DNA of 64,000 bases, taken from Geranomyces variabilis (taxonomy: Eukaryota; Chytridiomycota; Chytridiomycetes; Spizellomycetales; Powellomycetaceae). The notes under the pieces were generated by a model, which was given only the letters and a program-made list of their open reading frames with translations, was not told where the DNA came from and did not search any database. The stretch covers positions 16,373 to 80,372 of the forward strand of contig JADGJP010000060.1 of the NCBI GenBank assembly GCA_027603065.1, given 5' to 3'. Below are positions 11,245 to 21,759 of this stretch, piece by piece (position 1 is the stretch's first letter; every line of letters starts with the position of its first letter). The position numbers and the translations under genes are program-made.

Positions 11245-12690
11245 ATGACCGACGAGCGCCTGCTCCAGCTCATGCGCACGCCCGCCGACTTCTTTCAACG
11301 TTACCCAGCACACCGTACCCTTGCCGATTACTTTACATACCTAGATGAGGAGAATGCCGCGTGCGAGGAGCTGGAAACAGCGCGAACACCGCCACGACGG
11401 CTCCCCTTTGACTCGTACGGAGCGGACGGCATTGGACGAGTGGAAGACGCAGATACGCAGGCACCGCTTGGTGAGTCTGCCCATCCATTCCCTGCATTGA
11501 ACACCCCAGTAAATTTGTTCAAAGAACTTGCGTTGTGGGATGATTCGCGCAGAATCACGACCATGCTGTCGTCGCGTTGGACAAGGTAAATCATATAATC
11601 ATTTCACGCGCGTCCTCTTTTGTATCTCACTGACATTACCCATTTTCTTGCATATTCCTGCAGCAACTAGAGAAGGAGAGGGTCGCGGCAAGAAGGCGGT
11701 TTCGAGAGCGAAACAGGGTTCACAGAAACTTCGGTCTTTTCAAGAAATCGCTGGACTACAACATACAGCCAGTGAACAACGAAATGGACTCTCCCTCGCG
11801 GTGAAAGCCTTGCGTGACATAGTTCGCGCGCTCGAGAACTCTGGAAGCCACGCGAGCGTGAGAGTCCATTACCTTTGTTAACTGGCTGAACGAATGCTAC
11901 CCGAGGGAGGTTTCGCAAACCTCCAGGATACCGCCAAGTGGCAGAACTTACCGGCAGAAAGCGCAAGCTTACCGCCGAAGCGATTCAGCCCGCGAACGCA
12001 AAGCGCCAAGCGGCGTCTAACTCCCAATCGCAAGCACGCTCGACGACCCACCAAGGCGGTTGAGCCCGCGAAGGCAAATCGCAGGCCCGCAAGTAACATC
12101 CAGTCGCAAGCACCCCTGACGACCGACGATACTACCGAGGCGGTACCGCCCGCGAAGTCAAAACGCCAGGTGACTTTCAACGTCGAGTCGCAAGCACCAT
12201 CCGCAACCGGCGATGCCGCCCAAGCGGCAAAAAGTGAGACAGCGATCGCCCAAGCCAACGCGGCCGTCGACTGGGAATCGGCAGTAGAAGTAGCCGCGCG
12301 ACAGTAGAAGGACAACTATAACGCCGGGGTGGACGTACGTATACTCCTTTTTTTGGTCGCCACCATTTTTACACGCATCTCTGACACATGACATCAGTCT
12401 TTTACAGACGCTGCAACGCGGGAATGGCGAGGTTACCGAAACAAAGTTAAACAACTCGCCGAGTCACACAATGAAGTCCTCGCGCAACGCGGAAGGCACT
12501 TGGATGTCCTTGCTGATTGGTATACCGCAGATACCGCCCTGGCCGACATTCCAATCACTCTGCAAGGCGTCTCGGTGCAAGACCTTGCAAAGCGCTACGA
12601 AGAGGGACGCGTCCACATTCGCCACTCGGTGCTCACGGTTCTTGCGAAGGCGCCTGTGCACGCGGACATCACCGCCATGGCAGCTTTTAA
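11245..12690 (+). CDS. Hypothetical charged, low-complexity protein; exon joins uncertain
   Basis: The ATG at 11245 opens a frame of convincing composition (MTDERLLQLMRTPADFFQ, then DYFTYLDEENAACEELE). Further downstream are several coding-like blocks: a basic helix with LEKERVAARRRFRERNR after a good intron acceptor at 11663; a Pro/Lys-rich block (12014-12300) with two diverged copies of a PAK-x-(K/N)RQ...SQAP motif; and, after an intron with gtacgt donor (12336) and ttttacag acceptor (12410), a block reading EWRGYRNKVKQLAESHNEVL that runs into the duplicated region beyond 12690. The first intron (11471-11552) does not close in phase with the next block, so at least one frame is broken or one splice is misjudged. 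No family recognised. It may be a dying lineage-specific gene. Confidence 0.35.
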
Positions 12691-13175
12691 CTCCGTCGAC
12701 ATGCATGGCCTCCTTCATACTCTCTGGCCAACCTGCACCGCCGCCACCCCACCCGATCTGCTTGTATGCGGTATCGCCGCCAGCTTGTTCACCGATACTG
12801 CCTCGGTGGCTGTTGATCAGAAGATGGAGGTAGACACCAAGCTCGTCTCGGTCCGCGTCCTCGCGGACGCAGTAGCGTTTTTTGGAAAGGGATTTCGGTT
12901 TACAATGGAAACGGCGCACGATCTTGGAAATTCGTGCAACTCCGTCGACATGCCCGGCCTCCTTCATACTCTCTGGCCCCACCCGATCTGCTCGTATGCG
13001 GTCTCGCCGCCAGCTTGTTTACCGATACTGCCTCGGTGGCTGTTGATCAGGAGATGGAGGCAGACACCAAGCTCGTCTCGGTCCGCGTCCTTGCAGACGC
13101 ACACGCAATCTGCTCGTATGCGGTATCGCCGCCAGCTTGTTCACCGATACCGCCTCAACGGCTAACGGCACATGA
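12690..13175 (+). repeat. Tandemly duplicated 3' gene segment, about 250-base period
   Basis: The block at 12690-12870 (containing tccgtcgacatgcatggcct and accgatactgcctcggtggc) recurs at 12941-13105 with high similarity, and a third partial copy (ctgctcgtatgcggtatcgc) follows at 13108-13160. The flanking cacgatcttggaaattcgtg (12919) recurs at 13171. In the first copy the frame is open (DLLVCGIAASLFTDTASVAV); in the second and third it is shifted, so the duplications have extended the gene with out-of-frame material. Confidence 0.6.
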
Positions 13176-13381
13176 TCTAGGAAATTCGTGCAACGCTTCG
13201 GTGAAAAAGGGTGTGGCGCGATCGGATTTCGCGGTGTTTTTCGCTCTCCCAGGGTACTGTAGGGAGGGTCGGTGCAGCGGCACTGGTTGCGGAGTTTGCC
13301 GCGCTTGTGCGCACCGACACCCAAACCTCCAGGACCATCCGGACCGATGGCTCGTGCATGTATGGGCAATTTCTGATGACA

Positions 13382-13462
13382 CAGCCAGTAGTCAAAAGTC
13401 AGAGACCCCCTTAAAATTTCATAGGAAGTGTAAGGGGGTCTCCGACTTTTGTCAACGGGCTG
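13382..13462. mobile_element. MITE-like palindromic element, copy 1
   Basis: An 81-base element with long inverted repeats: CAGCCAGTAGTCAAAAGTC at the left and the complement of GACTTTTGTCAACGGGCTG at the right. The central arms agagaccccc / gggggtct pair as well. It shares ends and internal sequence with the copy at 14052-14145. The flanks are CA on the left and TA on the right, so the TA target duplication seen at copy 2 is not exact here. Confidence 0.6.
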
Positions 13463-14051
13463 TAGTCCTCGTTGACGTCGACCTTGACCGCTCCATCCAA
13501 AAGATGTGCCGAGGCAGTACTCAGAGCTGAGTGTATACCACCACGGTGGCCTGAAAGAAGGAAAGATAAGTTGTCAGTAAAATGCTGAGGCGCCAAAAGG
13601 GACAAAGGGCGGAGAGTAACACTTACCCCCGCCATCCTCGCCCAGCTGTTCAGCACGGTTCGCAGCGCCGGTGGGTTGAAAAAAGGACAGTTTAGGATGA
13701 CTGCCTGGTTGACCTCGACCTCGATCGCGCCCTCGAACAGGTGTGTCGCCGTGGCGGTAGGAAGCTGGTTGATATCGCGAGTCTGCCGCAAGGCCGCGAG
13801 GACCGACGCCGGGACCGCCGTGGCGATACGTGACCAGAGTACGTTGTAACTGCCTCTCGGGTCCGGCGGCACGACCGGGCGGCGCAGCTGTGCGGTGATA
13901 CATATTAATGGCCATTCGATTCGTGAAGTAAAGGCGGGGCCCAAACCATGTGTCTTACCTCCATGTGAGCGCCGCAGAGCAAAAACTTGTCGCTCAAAAA
14001 TCCCGCCGGGCGCCGTAGGTAGAATCGAGGTAGTACTAGCGTGGGGAAATA

Positions 14052-14145
14052 CAGCCAGAGGACAAAAGTCAGAGACCCACCAACACAGGAAGAGAGTGCA
14101 CTCCGCGGCGGCTGTGTGGGGTCTCCGACTATTGTCCTCTGGCTG
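14052..14145. mobile_element. MITE-like palindromic element, copy 2
   Basis: A 94-base element bounded by CAGCCAGAGGACAAAAGTC and the complement GACTATTGTCCTCTGGCTG, with TA on both sides (14050-14051 and 14146-14147), the target duplication typical of Tc1/mariner-type elements. It encodes nothing. It is inserted in the coding-like sequence of the neighbouring minus-strand gene. Confidence 0.65.
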
Positions 14146-14200
14146 TATCTTCAGCTTATCTTCTGACAGCAACGCGAATTGCATGTCTGCCGCCGCGGGG

Positions 14201-14525
14201 GTAGAGGTCGGGTTCGCGCGGGAACGGTTTATGGTGAGTCTCCACCCCACCCCACCATCGACCAAGAGCAGAGGCGCTGCGCCGCATGGCGGCGCCACCG
14301 CGCCGTGCTGGGCGTAGATGGTCAGCTGTGACCAGCTGGTGAGCTGGTAGGTTGCGCGGTTGCCGTGGAATTCTTGCGGTAGAGGCGGGGTTGGCGCGCG
14401 ATCGGTTTATGGTCAAACGCCAGCCTACGCCACCATCGACCAGCAGCGGCGGCCTGATGGGCGTATATCGTCAGCTGGGACCAGCTGGCAAGCTGGTATG
14501 TAGCGCGGTTGCCGTGAAAATCCAT
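14201..14525. repeat. 178-base tandem duplication of a 5' exon
   Basis: Unit 1 (14201-14378) and unit 2 (14379-14525) share gtagagg, cggtttatggt, ccaccatcgacca, cgtca/ggtcagctg-ccagctgg and gcgcggttgccgtg in the same order. On the minus strand both encode the same N-terminal peptide. Confidence 0.6.
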
Positions 14526-14607
14526 GATGAGAAGAAGGGGGCGGAGGTGGTGGTGAAGATGAAGAAGAAATGGAAAGCTTGCGTTTGCGGTCTTGCCGAC
14601 GAGGAGG

Positions 14608-14620
14608 GTCTTTATATATG
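14608..14620 (-). promoter_or_regulatory. TATA box for the minus-strand hypothetical gene
   Basis: Reading the minus strand, catatataaag lies about 90 bases before the ATG at 14525. Confidence 0.45.
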
Positions 14621-14821
14621 CGGGAAGGCAGTGGAGGCAGTGGAGGCAAGACCAACGTGAAGAGGTGACGTGACGGTGTGGAGGAGTGAGACGTCATGAC
14701 TCACCGCGCCCGCGCCACGCTCTCCAAACTTCTTTTTTGGTCAGCCCACATTAGCTCTGCAGCCTCTGCTAGCGACCGCAGACAATGTGGGGCAAAGCAT
14801 TCCGCATCTATGATGCCAGTC

Positions 14822-16081
14822 TCAATATATGCTGGCGCTGTCAGTCATAACTTTGCTCTGGATGTTTTCGTGCGACATCAAGGCCGAAAAGCTGTCGAAT
14901 TGGATTGGGAGAAGGAGTCGCAACTCGACCCAACTTAAATCGAGGATGGATGCCTTGATCAGTAGACGAGAAATATTCCTCGGTGACCTAAAGGATGACC
15001 GCGAACAGACTGTTGTAATCTTGCCGTGCGGGCTGAGAACGACGCTGATGCAAAAGAGCGGATGATTTCTGTATCGCGAAAGCTGAGGCTCCTCAATGGA
15101 AGCCTCGAATAGCGTTTGAAGAACCTCATCGTTCATGCGGGAGACCTGGACGACAAGGTATGGGCATGTGGTGGGGATGTCAATGCCAAATGTACCACCG
15201 CCCCAATTCCAGCGTCTCGGGCTAAGCACAGCTGCCTGGGATGTACTATCGCAGACTGCTCACAGCATTTAGCATATCGGACGCAAAGTCAATCATGCCG
15301 AACCGTACGCCCGACTAAAAAAAGCCACCGTGTCTAGCTTAGAGTAGGTCCTTCGCCTCGCCACTCCCACCCGGGTGTCGTTGAAATACGTCCATTTCGC
15401 ATCGACAATGTTCAGCGATGGCGCCGTGGAGCCACGGAACTCAGTGGAACACTTCATGACCGACTTTAGGGCATATACAGAGTACGGCGGACACAGGTAA
15501 GAAAGGACGCCTCTCAGACCCATGATCGAATCTGCAATTATCATTGCTTTTTCCCTTCTCGGTAGTTGCACCAAGGGTAAATGGGTAGCAGGGCTCATTC
15601 TGAAAGGGCCAGCGCCATTGGTGTCCCCGTTACCGTCCACCGACCCGGGCAGAAGACCGGTACCCAGCCGGCGTAGGAAATACCCTGCGCGCTCCATGGA
15701 GAGCCCAGCGCGGCAGTGGGATTGTGGGATTAGGTGGGCAAGAGCGTGGTCTTCCACCGAACCCGACGACCTTTGTGCATCTGGGACGAAAGCACAGCAG
15801 GACTGCACGGCAGCGGGGACACGTGAAAACCATGCGCGCGATCCCATGGCCTTCTTTGAGTTGGCCGAAGAACTAGCCCCTACGAACAGCTTCGCTGCCT
15901 TTTTGCAGCCCTTCTTTGTCATGGTCGACGACAAGGAAGGACCCGACATGCGGACGACGAAGGTCTGTGTCGGGATTATGTAACGCGTGCACGACGCGTT
16001 GAGCCTGTCGAATTTAGCTGCGCAATCTCGCTCCACGTGGGCGGCAAACAGAGATTGCGCAACTTCGCCCACCCGGGCCAA
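14822..16081 (-). other. Two minus-strand open stretches of doubtful coding status
   Basis: A 135-codon frame (15229-14822) reads plausibly in its middle (TCPYLVVQVSRMNDEVLQTL) and a 262-codon frame (16081-15293) also does in parts (YALKSVMKCSTEFRGS, DAKWTYFNDTRVG). No domain is recognised, the intervening 60 bases give no clear splice, and the opposite strand is open over part of the same stretch. I list them as possible remnants of one gene. Confidence 0.25.
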
Positions 16082-16097
16082 ACTGCGCCTCTTCTTG

Positions 16098-16261
16098 CGG
16101 GTATAAAAGCCCGACCTCCCCCGCCGCTCCCCCCGCTCTCTCTTTCTTCCTTATCCAAACAACCACTTCTGTGCGAGTTGCCTGCGGTAACTTGCTAGCT
16201 CTGCCTTCGCCAATACACCCCGGTTGTGCAGACGCCAATAGCCAGCATGAGCCCAGTGTGA
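16098..16261 (+). promoter_or_regulatory. Orphan TATA promoter with a four-codon frame
   Basis: A textbook gggtataaaagccc (16100-16113) is followed by a strongly CT-rich leader (16118-16155) and an ATG at 16247 whose frame ends after MSPV. No coding sequence follows up to the aldehyde dehydrogenase remnant. Inference: the promoter of a lost gene. 16262-16613 holds nothing else that I can support. Confidence 0.35.
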
Positions 16262-16613
16262 TCGGTGGTCGGGGTCCACGGCTGTCTTGTCAGGCAGTGG
16301 TTTGTTCTAGGTGATATTGGCCAACTTTAATTTTTGAAAGGGCCTTTGGCTCAAATTTATCAAACAGAGGAAGAAATCTTATGAAAACAAAGCATTTGAG
16401 AACAGAATGGAATTTTGCGCAAATTAGAAGAATAGATAGACTTGTGGGCGTTTTGAGCGCTTGCAGCTGAGGATCGGGCAGCCACTGCAAAGTTAAGACA
16501 CGCCTGTCCCCGCCTTCTGGAGGCGCTGTTGAAAGCATCCGGAAGCGCATAGCATTCTGCTTTCGTGAAACGTGACAGCCGATGAATGATAATATGGAAA
16601 TAACAAAAAAAAT

Positions 16614-18198
16614 CTACTCTGGAACGCCAATGTATCGAGACTGCAGGAACATGTCCGGCGTCCCGTCGCCACAACCGCTCAGGCCCGCAAAGCCGACCGC
16701 TTTTACACCCGGATTGCTCATTCTGAACACGTTCCAGTCCAACCACGCACATAAGATGCGCTCCTGGATGGCGTGCACTGCGGCAGCGTCCTTGCCGTAA
16801 ATTTAGCCCTTGAGCCTGCTTCTAGCGGTGTGCGTCATCGACACGACCTCATCCACCGTCGTAAACATGTGCAGTGTTGCCACGGGGCCGAAGAGCTCGT
16901 CACATGTTACAGGAGCGTCGAGTATAAGGGTCGGGGTACAAAATGGCCCGCGGGAAGACCATCAGGGATAGGCGTCGTAGTGAACGACTTGGCGCCGGGA
17001 TTTTGAAGCAGGGCATGGACCTGGGCAAGAAGCGGCTTGGCGAGAGCAATGCACAGTGGCCCCATCTGGGTTGCCTTGTCCGTCGGCAGTCCAATTTTGA
17101 CCAACGCCATCTTCCTGCCCACAGCGTCCAGAAAGGCATCCTTGACGTCCGCATGCACGAGAACCCGGCCCGCCCCGCAACAGTACTGTCCGTTATTAAC
17201 CGTGAGCGACGCGATAAGGGACTCGGCTGCCAAGTCAAGGTCCGCATCGGCCATGACGATGAAAGGGTTCGAGCCACCGAGCTCCAGCGCAACCGGATTG
17301 AGCTGCCTGGCGCAGGCTACAGCGACCTCGAGTCCCGCAGAAACACCGCCCGTGAAGCAGACCGACCGGGTAAGCGGACTTTCGACCAGCATCCGCCCGA
17401 CACGTTCTCCGCCGTGGACGACCTGAATGATGGCCGTCAGGGATGTTGGCGGCGACAAGGGCGTCCACAACAACATTATAAGAGTGAGGCGAGTAGGGCG
17501 ATGGTTTGTTAATTGCCGGGTTGCCTGCTTGTACCGCCATGCCCAGCTGCACAAGGGTTGAGATGACCGGCCCGTTGGTCGGCGCAATGATGACCGCCGG
17601 GCCGCGGGGGATGCTCTGAAGGGTCGCCACCTTTTTGTTGTCTTTGCTATCGCCATCAACTGCGACGCATAGGTCACGAGGCGTCAGCGAGTGATCCGCA
17701 AACAGCCTGTTCAGGTCTCTGGTGAAGACGGCCTTGCCGATGCGCCGGCCATGTCGCGTAGCTCTTGCGTGACACCGACGTCCACGGTTTCGGCGGCGCC
17801 GACGAGGCCGGCGCGGCGTTCGAGCTCCTCGGCGATGCGATCAAACACGAGCTGGCGGTCGGCCAGAGAGGTGCGGGCCCAGTCGCCGCGAGCGTGGAAG
17901 GCGTCCGCAACGCGCAGGGTGCGCTCCACATCAGCATCGCTGGTCGCGAGGATGCGGCTCAGAGGGCGGAGGGTAGAGGCGTCCCGAGTGACACCGTCGC
18001 AGTCTGTGGCGGCTTCATCGCACGGGGCAGCTGCAGTGCTCTGAAGAGAGAGAACGAGAGACAGAGAGAGGAAGAGAGCGAATAAGAGCGAGAATATAGA
18101 GACGCGATTTGGGCCAGGCTATCGAGTTCCCCCACCGTCGATCCGTCAATGAAATCGACCAGGCCGTGCAGAAACGGAACGAGGGCGGGAGCGTCCAT
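16614..18198 (-). pseudogene. Aldehyde dehydrogenase pseudogene
   Basis: NAD(P)-dependent aldehyde dehydrogenase of the vanillin/salicylaldehyde-like type, read in pieces on the minus strand. It starts at 18198 (MDAPALVPFLHGLVDFIDGS), with an apparent intron ending in cttcag near 18044, then RTLRVADAFHARGDWARTSL; GPAVIIAPTNGPVISTL; the nucleotide motif FTGG; the Glu signature LELGGSNPF; the catalytic Cys region NNGQYCCGAGRV; and the late motif CDELFGPVATLHMF, ending YIGVPE at a TAG (16614-16616). The frame is lost by single-base changes near 17746, 17433 and 16938 and by an in-frame TAA near 16804 (after SRLKG). Each break is repaired by restoring one base, so the gene is a young pseudogene or carries assembly errors. 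The active-site Cys and Glu are still present. Confidence 0.8.
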
Positions 18199-18852
18199 GG
18201 GGGTGGGTGGGATGGCGATGAAAAGAAGCGGCGGGGCCCTGGGACCATTTATGTGTCGAATACTGCATCATTGTTTAAGGACAGGCGGCAGCGGCGGCGG
18301 CATACTATTCTTAGCGGCATGGTATGATGGGCATATCGGCAATCCTCTTCCCCATGAACTTCCGCCTTTTCGGCGAAGTTTTCGCTCTCCAGCGGTGGTT
18401 GTTGCGAAGAATTCACTGGAAAATTGCCCTCGACCCGTAAAAAAAGCTGCATCTTCAGCCTCCGCAATTTTCTGACAGCGTCCCCCCGCGCCGGAAATTG
18501 CATCAGGAAACTCGTGATGAGAGGCCGTTGGCCTTGTGAGATTGTATACCGTGCGGGCCGCAACAGCGGCCGTGCATTAAAAAAGCGCCGCTCGATGACG
18601 CTGGCTGCTGCGGCAGCGGTGGGGCCACGCTTCCTTGGAAAACGGTCAAGAGACTGGGTTTTGGTCAGTAAAGAGGGGAGTGCGGTCGCAATCCCTCGCC
18701 CCTCCAGCCCCGCCCGCGCACGCTGCCGGTCTTCCTCCTTTGCGTCTCATACCGCACTTTAACATGCATCTCAGCTTGGTGCACGTCCTCTGCTGGTTCG
18801 ACCCATCTGTGCACGACCACCTAATAGCTTTCGGCTCCAAGGCTCGCCGGCC
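18199..18852. other. Intergenic, no gene seen
   Basis: About 0.65 kb upstream of the aldehyde dehydrogenase remnant. Open frames exist on both strands but none has coding character that I can defend. Confidence 0.4.
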
Positions 18853-19104
18853 ATGTCCAGCAGTGGCCAGGCCGATAGTGTTTACTTCACGGCCGACGGA
18901 TCCATCGTGGTCTTCGACTACAGCCCTTCGTTGTTGAAGCAAGAGGGAGCCATCAACTATTTGCACCCGGAAACGCACTGCATCACCTTCAGATGCGAGG
19001 ACGAGCCGCCGTCTTCAGGGCTGGAAAAGGATGTCTCCTCAGAACTGGCTTGCAAACGATTCCATAGTCCGTATCTTCCCAAGGTAGAGCTCATACTCCC
19101 CTGA
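18853..19104 (+). CDS. Short open frame, unknown
   Basis: 83 codons (MSSSGQADSVYFTADGSIVV...). The composition is protein-like and acidic, with no signal peptide and no recognised motif. It lacks a visible TATA box or neighbours that suggest a role. It may be a fragment. Confidence 0.25.
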   Translation: MSSSGQADSVYFTADGSIVVFDYSPSLLKQEGAINYLHPETHCITFRCEDEPPSSGLEKDVSSELACKRFHSPYLPKVELILP

Positions 19105-19470
19105 TCATTCCGGACGCGGCTAAGATTTCGAACTCTTTTCTGATGTTCCATTTTCGGATTTTCTATGCATCAATCGGCTACCGCTACATTGCCGAAACAT
19201 CCAAGCGCAGCTGTCGAAGTGCGCCAGCACTCCAATCCAATGCGTAGACCACCTGGTCATTTTGTTTTATCAAGGCAATTCTTGTCACTCCCCACTTTCC
19301 CGCGCTTACCATAACATGTAAGCAGCGGGACCTTTTTTGCAATTTATAACATCACGCGGTATGAGTAACCGGTGGCTCGGAGCGCCGGCGTAAGGCTGTA
19401 CTGTCATCAGCACAACATTCTCCATCCGGCGGGCCATTCGACGTAGAGTTGGCATCCTCATTCACACTGC
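19105..19470. other. Upstream region of the NACHT gene
   Basis: About 0.37 kb without a coding frame. A weak caatttataac (19339-19349) could serve as an AT-rich promoter element. Confidence 0.3.
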
Positions 19471-21759
19471 ATGACAAACTCGGAGAGACCACCCTGCAGT
19501 AGCACCAGCAGCAGCAACAGCCCCTTGGAGCCGTGGCTACCTAACGGCCCAGCAGGCTTAGCCCCGGCCGACCTCGCTTCCGACCGAGCCTCTCTCCTGC
19601 GAGGCGCCATCCTCGACTCGCTCGCTCCCCCAAGGTCCACCGACGACCGCGAGGCTCAGATTCCAGACTCGTATGCTCAGACCTTCTCCTGGGTCTTTGA
19701 TCACCACTTTGGCTCCTGGCTGGGAGAGGACGAGGGCCGACTCGGGAGGAATTACTTGAAGGTGGACGATGAGGAGTTCACTGCTGCTGCAAGCCGTTTA
19801 CACGGAGGCCGCGTATTCTGGATAAACGGTCTGCCTGGTTCCGGCAAGTCGACGCTCATGCGGTACATCCATCGGAGCACACGGCTTGGCCAAGCCTTGC
19901 AACCGTGGACGACGGACACGCCCGAGATTGCCAGTTTCTTCTTCTGGGAAAGCGGGACCATCCTTCAGAGATCCCAAGAGGGCGTCCTTCGATCTCTCCT
20001 CGCTCAGCTACTTGGTGCATGCCCTGCCCTCATCCCCAAAGTCTTCTGCGCTCTGTGGACGCTCGTCTGGAAGTGCGACACGGCGGAACGCGTCAGGACC
20101 CTCGCAGAGTGGCCCCTCGACCGGCTGATGGCCGGGCTCGCCACATACTTTACTCTTGACCATCCTCGACCTTCGGTCCTTCTTCTAATAGACGGCCTGG
20201 ACGAGCTTGAAGGAGACCCTCAGCCTGTCCTCGACCTTTTCCAAAGGATATCCTCCTGCGAACGTGTCAAGATTTGCATCGCTAGTCGACCCTACTCTGT
20301 CTTTGCCGCGGTCTTTGCCCATGATCCGTCCATCCGCCTGCAGGACCTTACCGGACGTGACATCGTTGGCTTCGTTCGGGGCAGCTTGTCGGCACTTCCG
20401 CGGTTCCGGGCCCTGAGCGAAAGTGAGCAGGACCTCGTGATCCGGACGGTGCAAGACAAGGCCGAGGGCGTCTTCCTGTGGGCAGCTGTCGCGATGGACG
20501 TGCTGGCCGAGACCGACGACATTCTCTGTCAACTCGAACTCCTCCCTGCGTCTCTCGATGGCCTGTACCGCTACCGACTCCTCGACATGTGCTCGCTTCC
20601 GGTCCACCTCTCCCACATGCTCCAGCTTATGCGCGCAAGGCAACAGGTCGCGTCGCTTACTCGCGTCAACGACATGTCCGTCATGACGGTGCGCGAGGCC
20701 ACGATCGCCTTGGAGGGTCGCACGATGGAGCAGATCCAGGTGATAGGGATCGAGAGAGCAGACCCCTTGACGACGGCGGAGCAGTGTCGACGGCTCGCCT
20801 CCGACGTCGTGCGAGCGAGTCATGGATTGCTTCTCGTACAGCAAGGAAAGATGCCGTTGCACGATCGCCAGATTATCTATAAACATCGAACCGTCAGGGA
20901 TTGGATGGTCGATGCTCAAGTCTGGATGGACATTCTCGAACTCGGGCCGTCCATCGATGCCCACATGATCCATGTCATCACGATCCTCACTCTGTTCAAG
21001 TCGCCGCTAACGCGACCGCGCCGCGCTCGCAACATCAACGCCTGGTGGCCCCATATCGTCCTCTGCTTCACACACGCTCGGCTGTCTTCGTCGCCAGCCA
21101 TCTACGACCTCCTCCTCGAACTTGACTCGATCCTGTCGTGGTATTGGCCAAACCTCGACAAGGACCCGCGGATTGACTCGTGGGCCCGCAGCTGCTTCGG
21201 CTCCCTCGAGTCGCGCGGCCGAAATGTCTTCGAAGACCCGTTCCTGGCCCTGACGATCCGCTTCGGCGTGCTTTCCTTCGTCCGTCGATACCTGCACGAG
21301 CGGCGGTACGTGTCGGGACAAGGCCGGTCCCTCCTTGAGCACGCGACCGCCTTCCTGGTGCACCGACAGTCCACTATCTACCCCCTCTCCGACCCGCGCA
21401 TCGTTTTCTTGCTCTTCGACGACACGATCAACCTCGATGTGAACCACTGCGCCAAGCCGCCACCACCCGTACCGGGAAACCCGACACGGCCGAAACCCGC
21501 CAAGTCGCCCTGGCAGACGGTGCTCGAGGCGATACAGCAGGCGGACCGGCGAGGCTGGATCGACGTTCGGTCGCTAGAGGGTAGGGCCAATGTTGACCGG
21601 TGGGTGGACATCGTCAGAATGTATATGGCCCGTCGACCCGATATGGACGTGTCCGTGGCGTACGGCTGGAAGGACAAGAAGGAGAACCCGGGCGAGCTGT
21701 TGAAGCGTATCGCCGAGGCGTACACGTATAGCCCACTTGAGCAGCTTCGCTTGAAGTGA
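19471..21759 (+). CDS. NACHT-type STAND NTPase (fungal NLR-like)
   Basis: A single-exon 762-residue protein. After about 60 disordered residues comes a segment typical of fungal NACHT proteins (YAQTFSWVFDHHFGSWL), then the P-loop GLPGSGKST (residues 120-128), Walker B with the NACHT acidic box LLLIDGLDE (237-245), the sensor-like RVKICIASRPYSVF, and the family motif DGLYRYRLLDM. The later KHRTVRDWM (near 470) matches the conserved H-x-TVRD(F/W) block seen in many Pezizomycotina members. Such proteins act in non-self recognition and programmed cell death. Here there is no HeLo, HET, Goodbye or patatin-like N-terminal effector domain and no WD40, ankyrin or TPR repeats at the C-terminus, so it is a short form or a truncated gene. 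The single exon, unlike intron-rich neighbours, is notable. Function in incompatibility is inference. Confidence 0.85.
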   Translation: MTNSERPPCSSTSSSNSPLEPWLPNGPAGLAPADLASDRASLLRGAILDSLAPPRSTDDREAQIPDSYAQTFSWVFDHHFGSWLGEDEGRLGRNYLKVDDEEFTAAASRLHGGRVFWINGLPGSGKSTLMRYIHRSTRLGQALQPWTTDTPEIASFFFWESGTILQRSQEGVLRSLLAQLLGACPALIPKVFCALWTLVWKCDTAERVRTLAEWPLDRLMAGLATYFTLDHPRPSVLLLIDGLDELEGDPQPVLDLFQRISSCERVKICIASRPYSVFAAVFAHDPSIRLQDLTGRDIVGFVRGSLSALPRFRALSESEQDLVIRTVQDKAEGVFLWAAVAMDVLAETDDILCQLELLPASLDGLYRYRLLDMCSLPVHLSHMLQLMRARQQVASLTRVNDMSVMTVREATIALEGRTMEQIQVIGIERADPLTTAEQCRRLASDVVRASHGLLLVQQGKMPLHDRQIIYKHRTVRDWMVDAQVWMDILELGPSIDAHMIHVITILTLFKSPLTRPRRARNINAWWPHIVLCFTHARLSSSPAIYDLLLELDSILSWYWPNLDKDPRIDSWARSCFGSLESRGRNVFEDPFLALTIRFGVLSFVRRYLHERRYVSGQGRSLLEHATAFLVHRQSTIYPLSDPRIVFLLFDDTINLDVNHCAKPPPPVPGNPTRPKPAKSPWQTVLEAIQQADRRGWIDVRSLEGRANVDRWVDIVRMYMARRPDMDVSVAYGWKDKKENPGELLKRIAEAYTYSPLEQLRLK

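Larger units (their letters stand above)
13411..14525 (-). pseudogene. Hypothetical gene interrupted by MITE and exon duplication
   Basis: A minus-strand gene seems to start at 14525 (MDFHGNRATYQLASWSQLT) about 90 bases downstream of a TATA box (catatataaa, 14611-14620). The same N-terminal segment is repeated 178 bases further in (FHGNRATYQLTSWSQLT, from about 14370). Coding-like sequence continues through PPDPRGSYNVLWSRIATAVP with an intron at 13626-13551 (gtaagt ... tttcag). A motif near 13740-13690 (THLFEGAIEVEVNQAV) is echoed at 13520-13465 (AHLLDGAVKVDVNEDY), so the 3' part is also internally duplicated. Two palindromic elements lie within or at the end of the frame. I do not recognise a family. 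The gene is probably no longer functional. Confidence 0.35.

Noticed and set aside
14822-16081. Ubiquitin-specific protease remnant, suggested by WTYFNDTRV and PYLVVQVSRMN
   Set aside because: The two segments are in the wrong order for that family, and no catalytic Cys or His box is visible.
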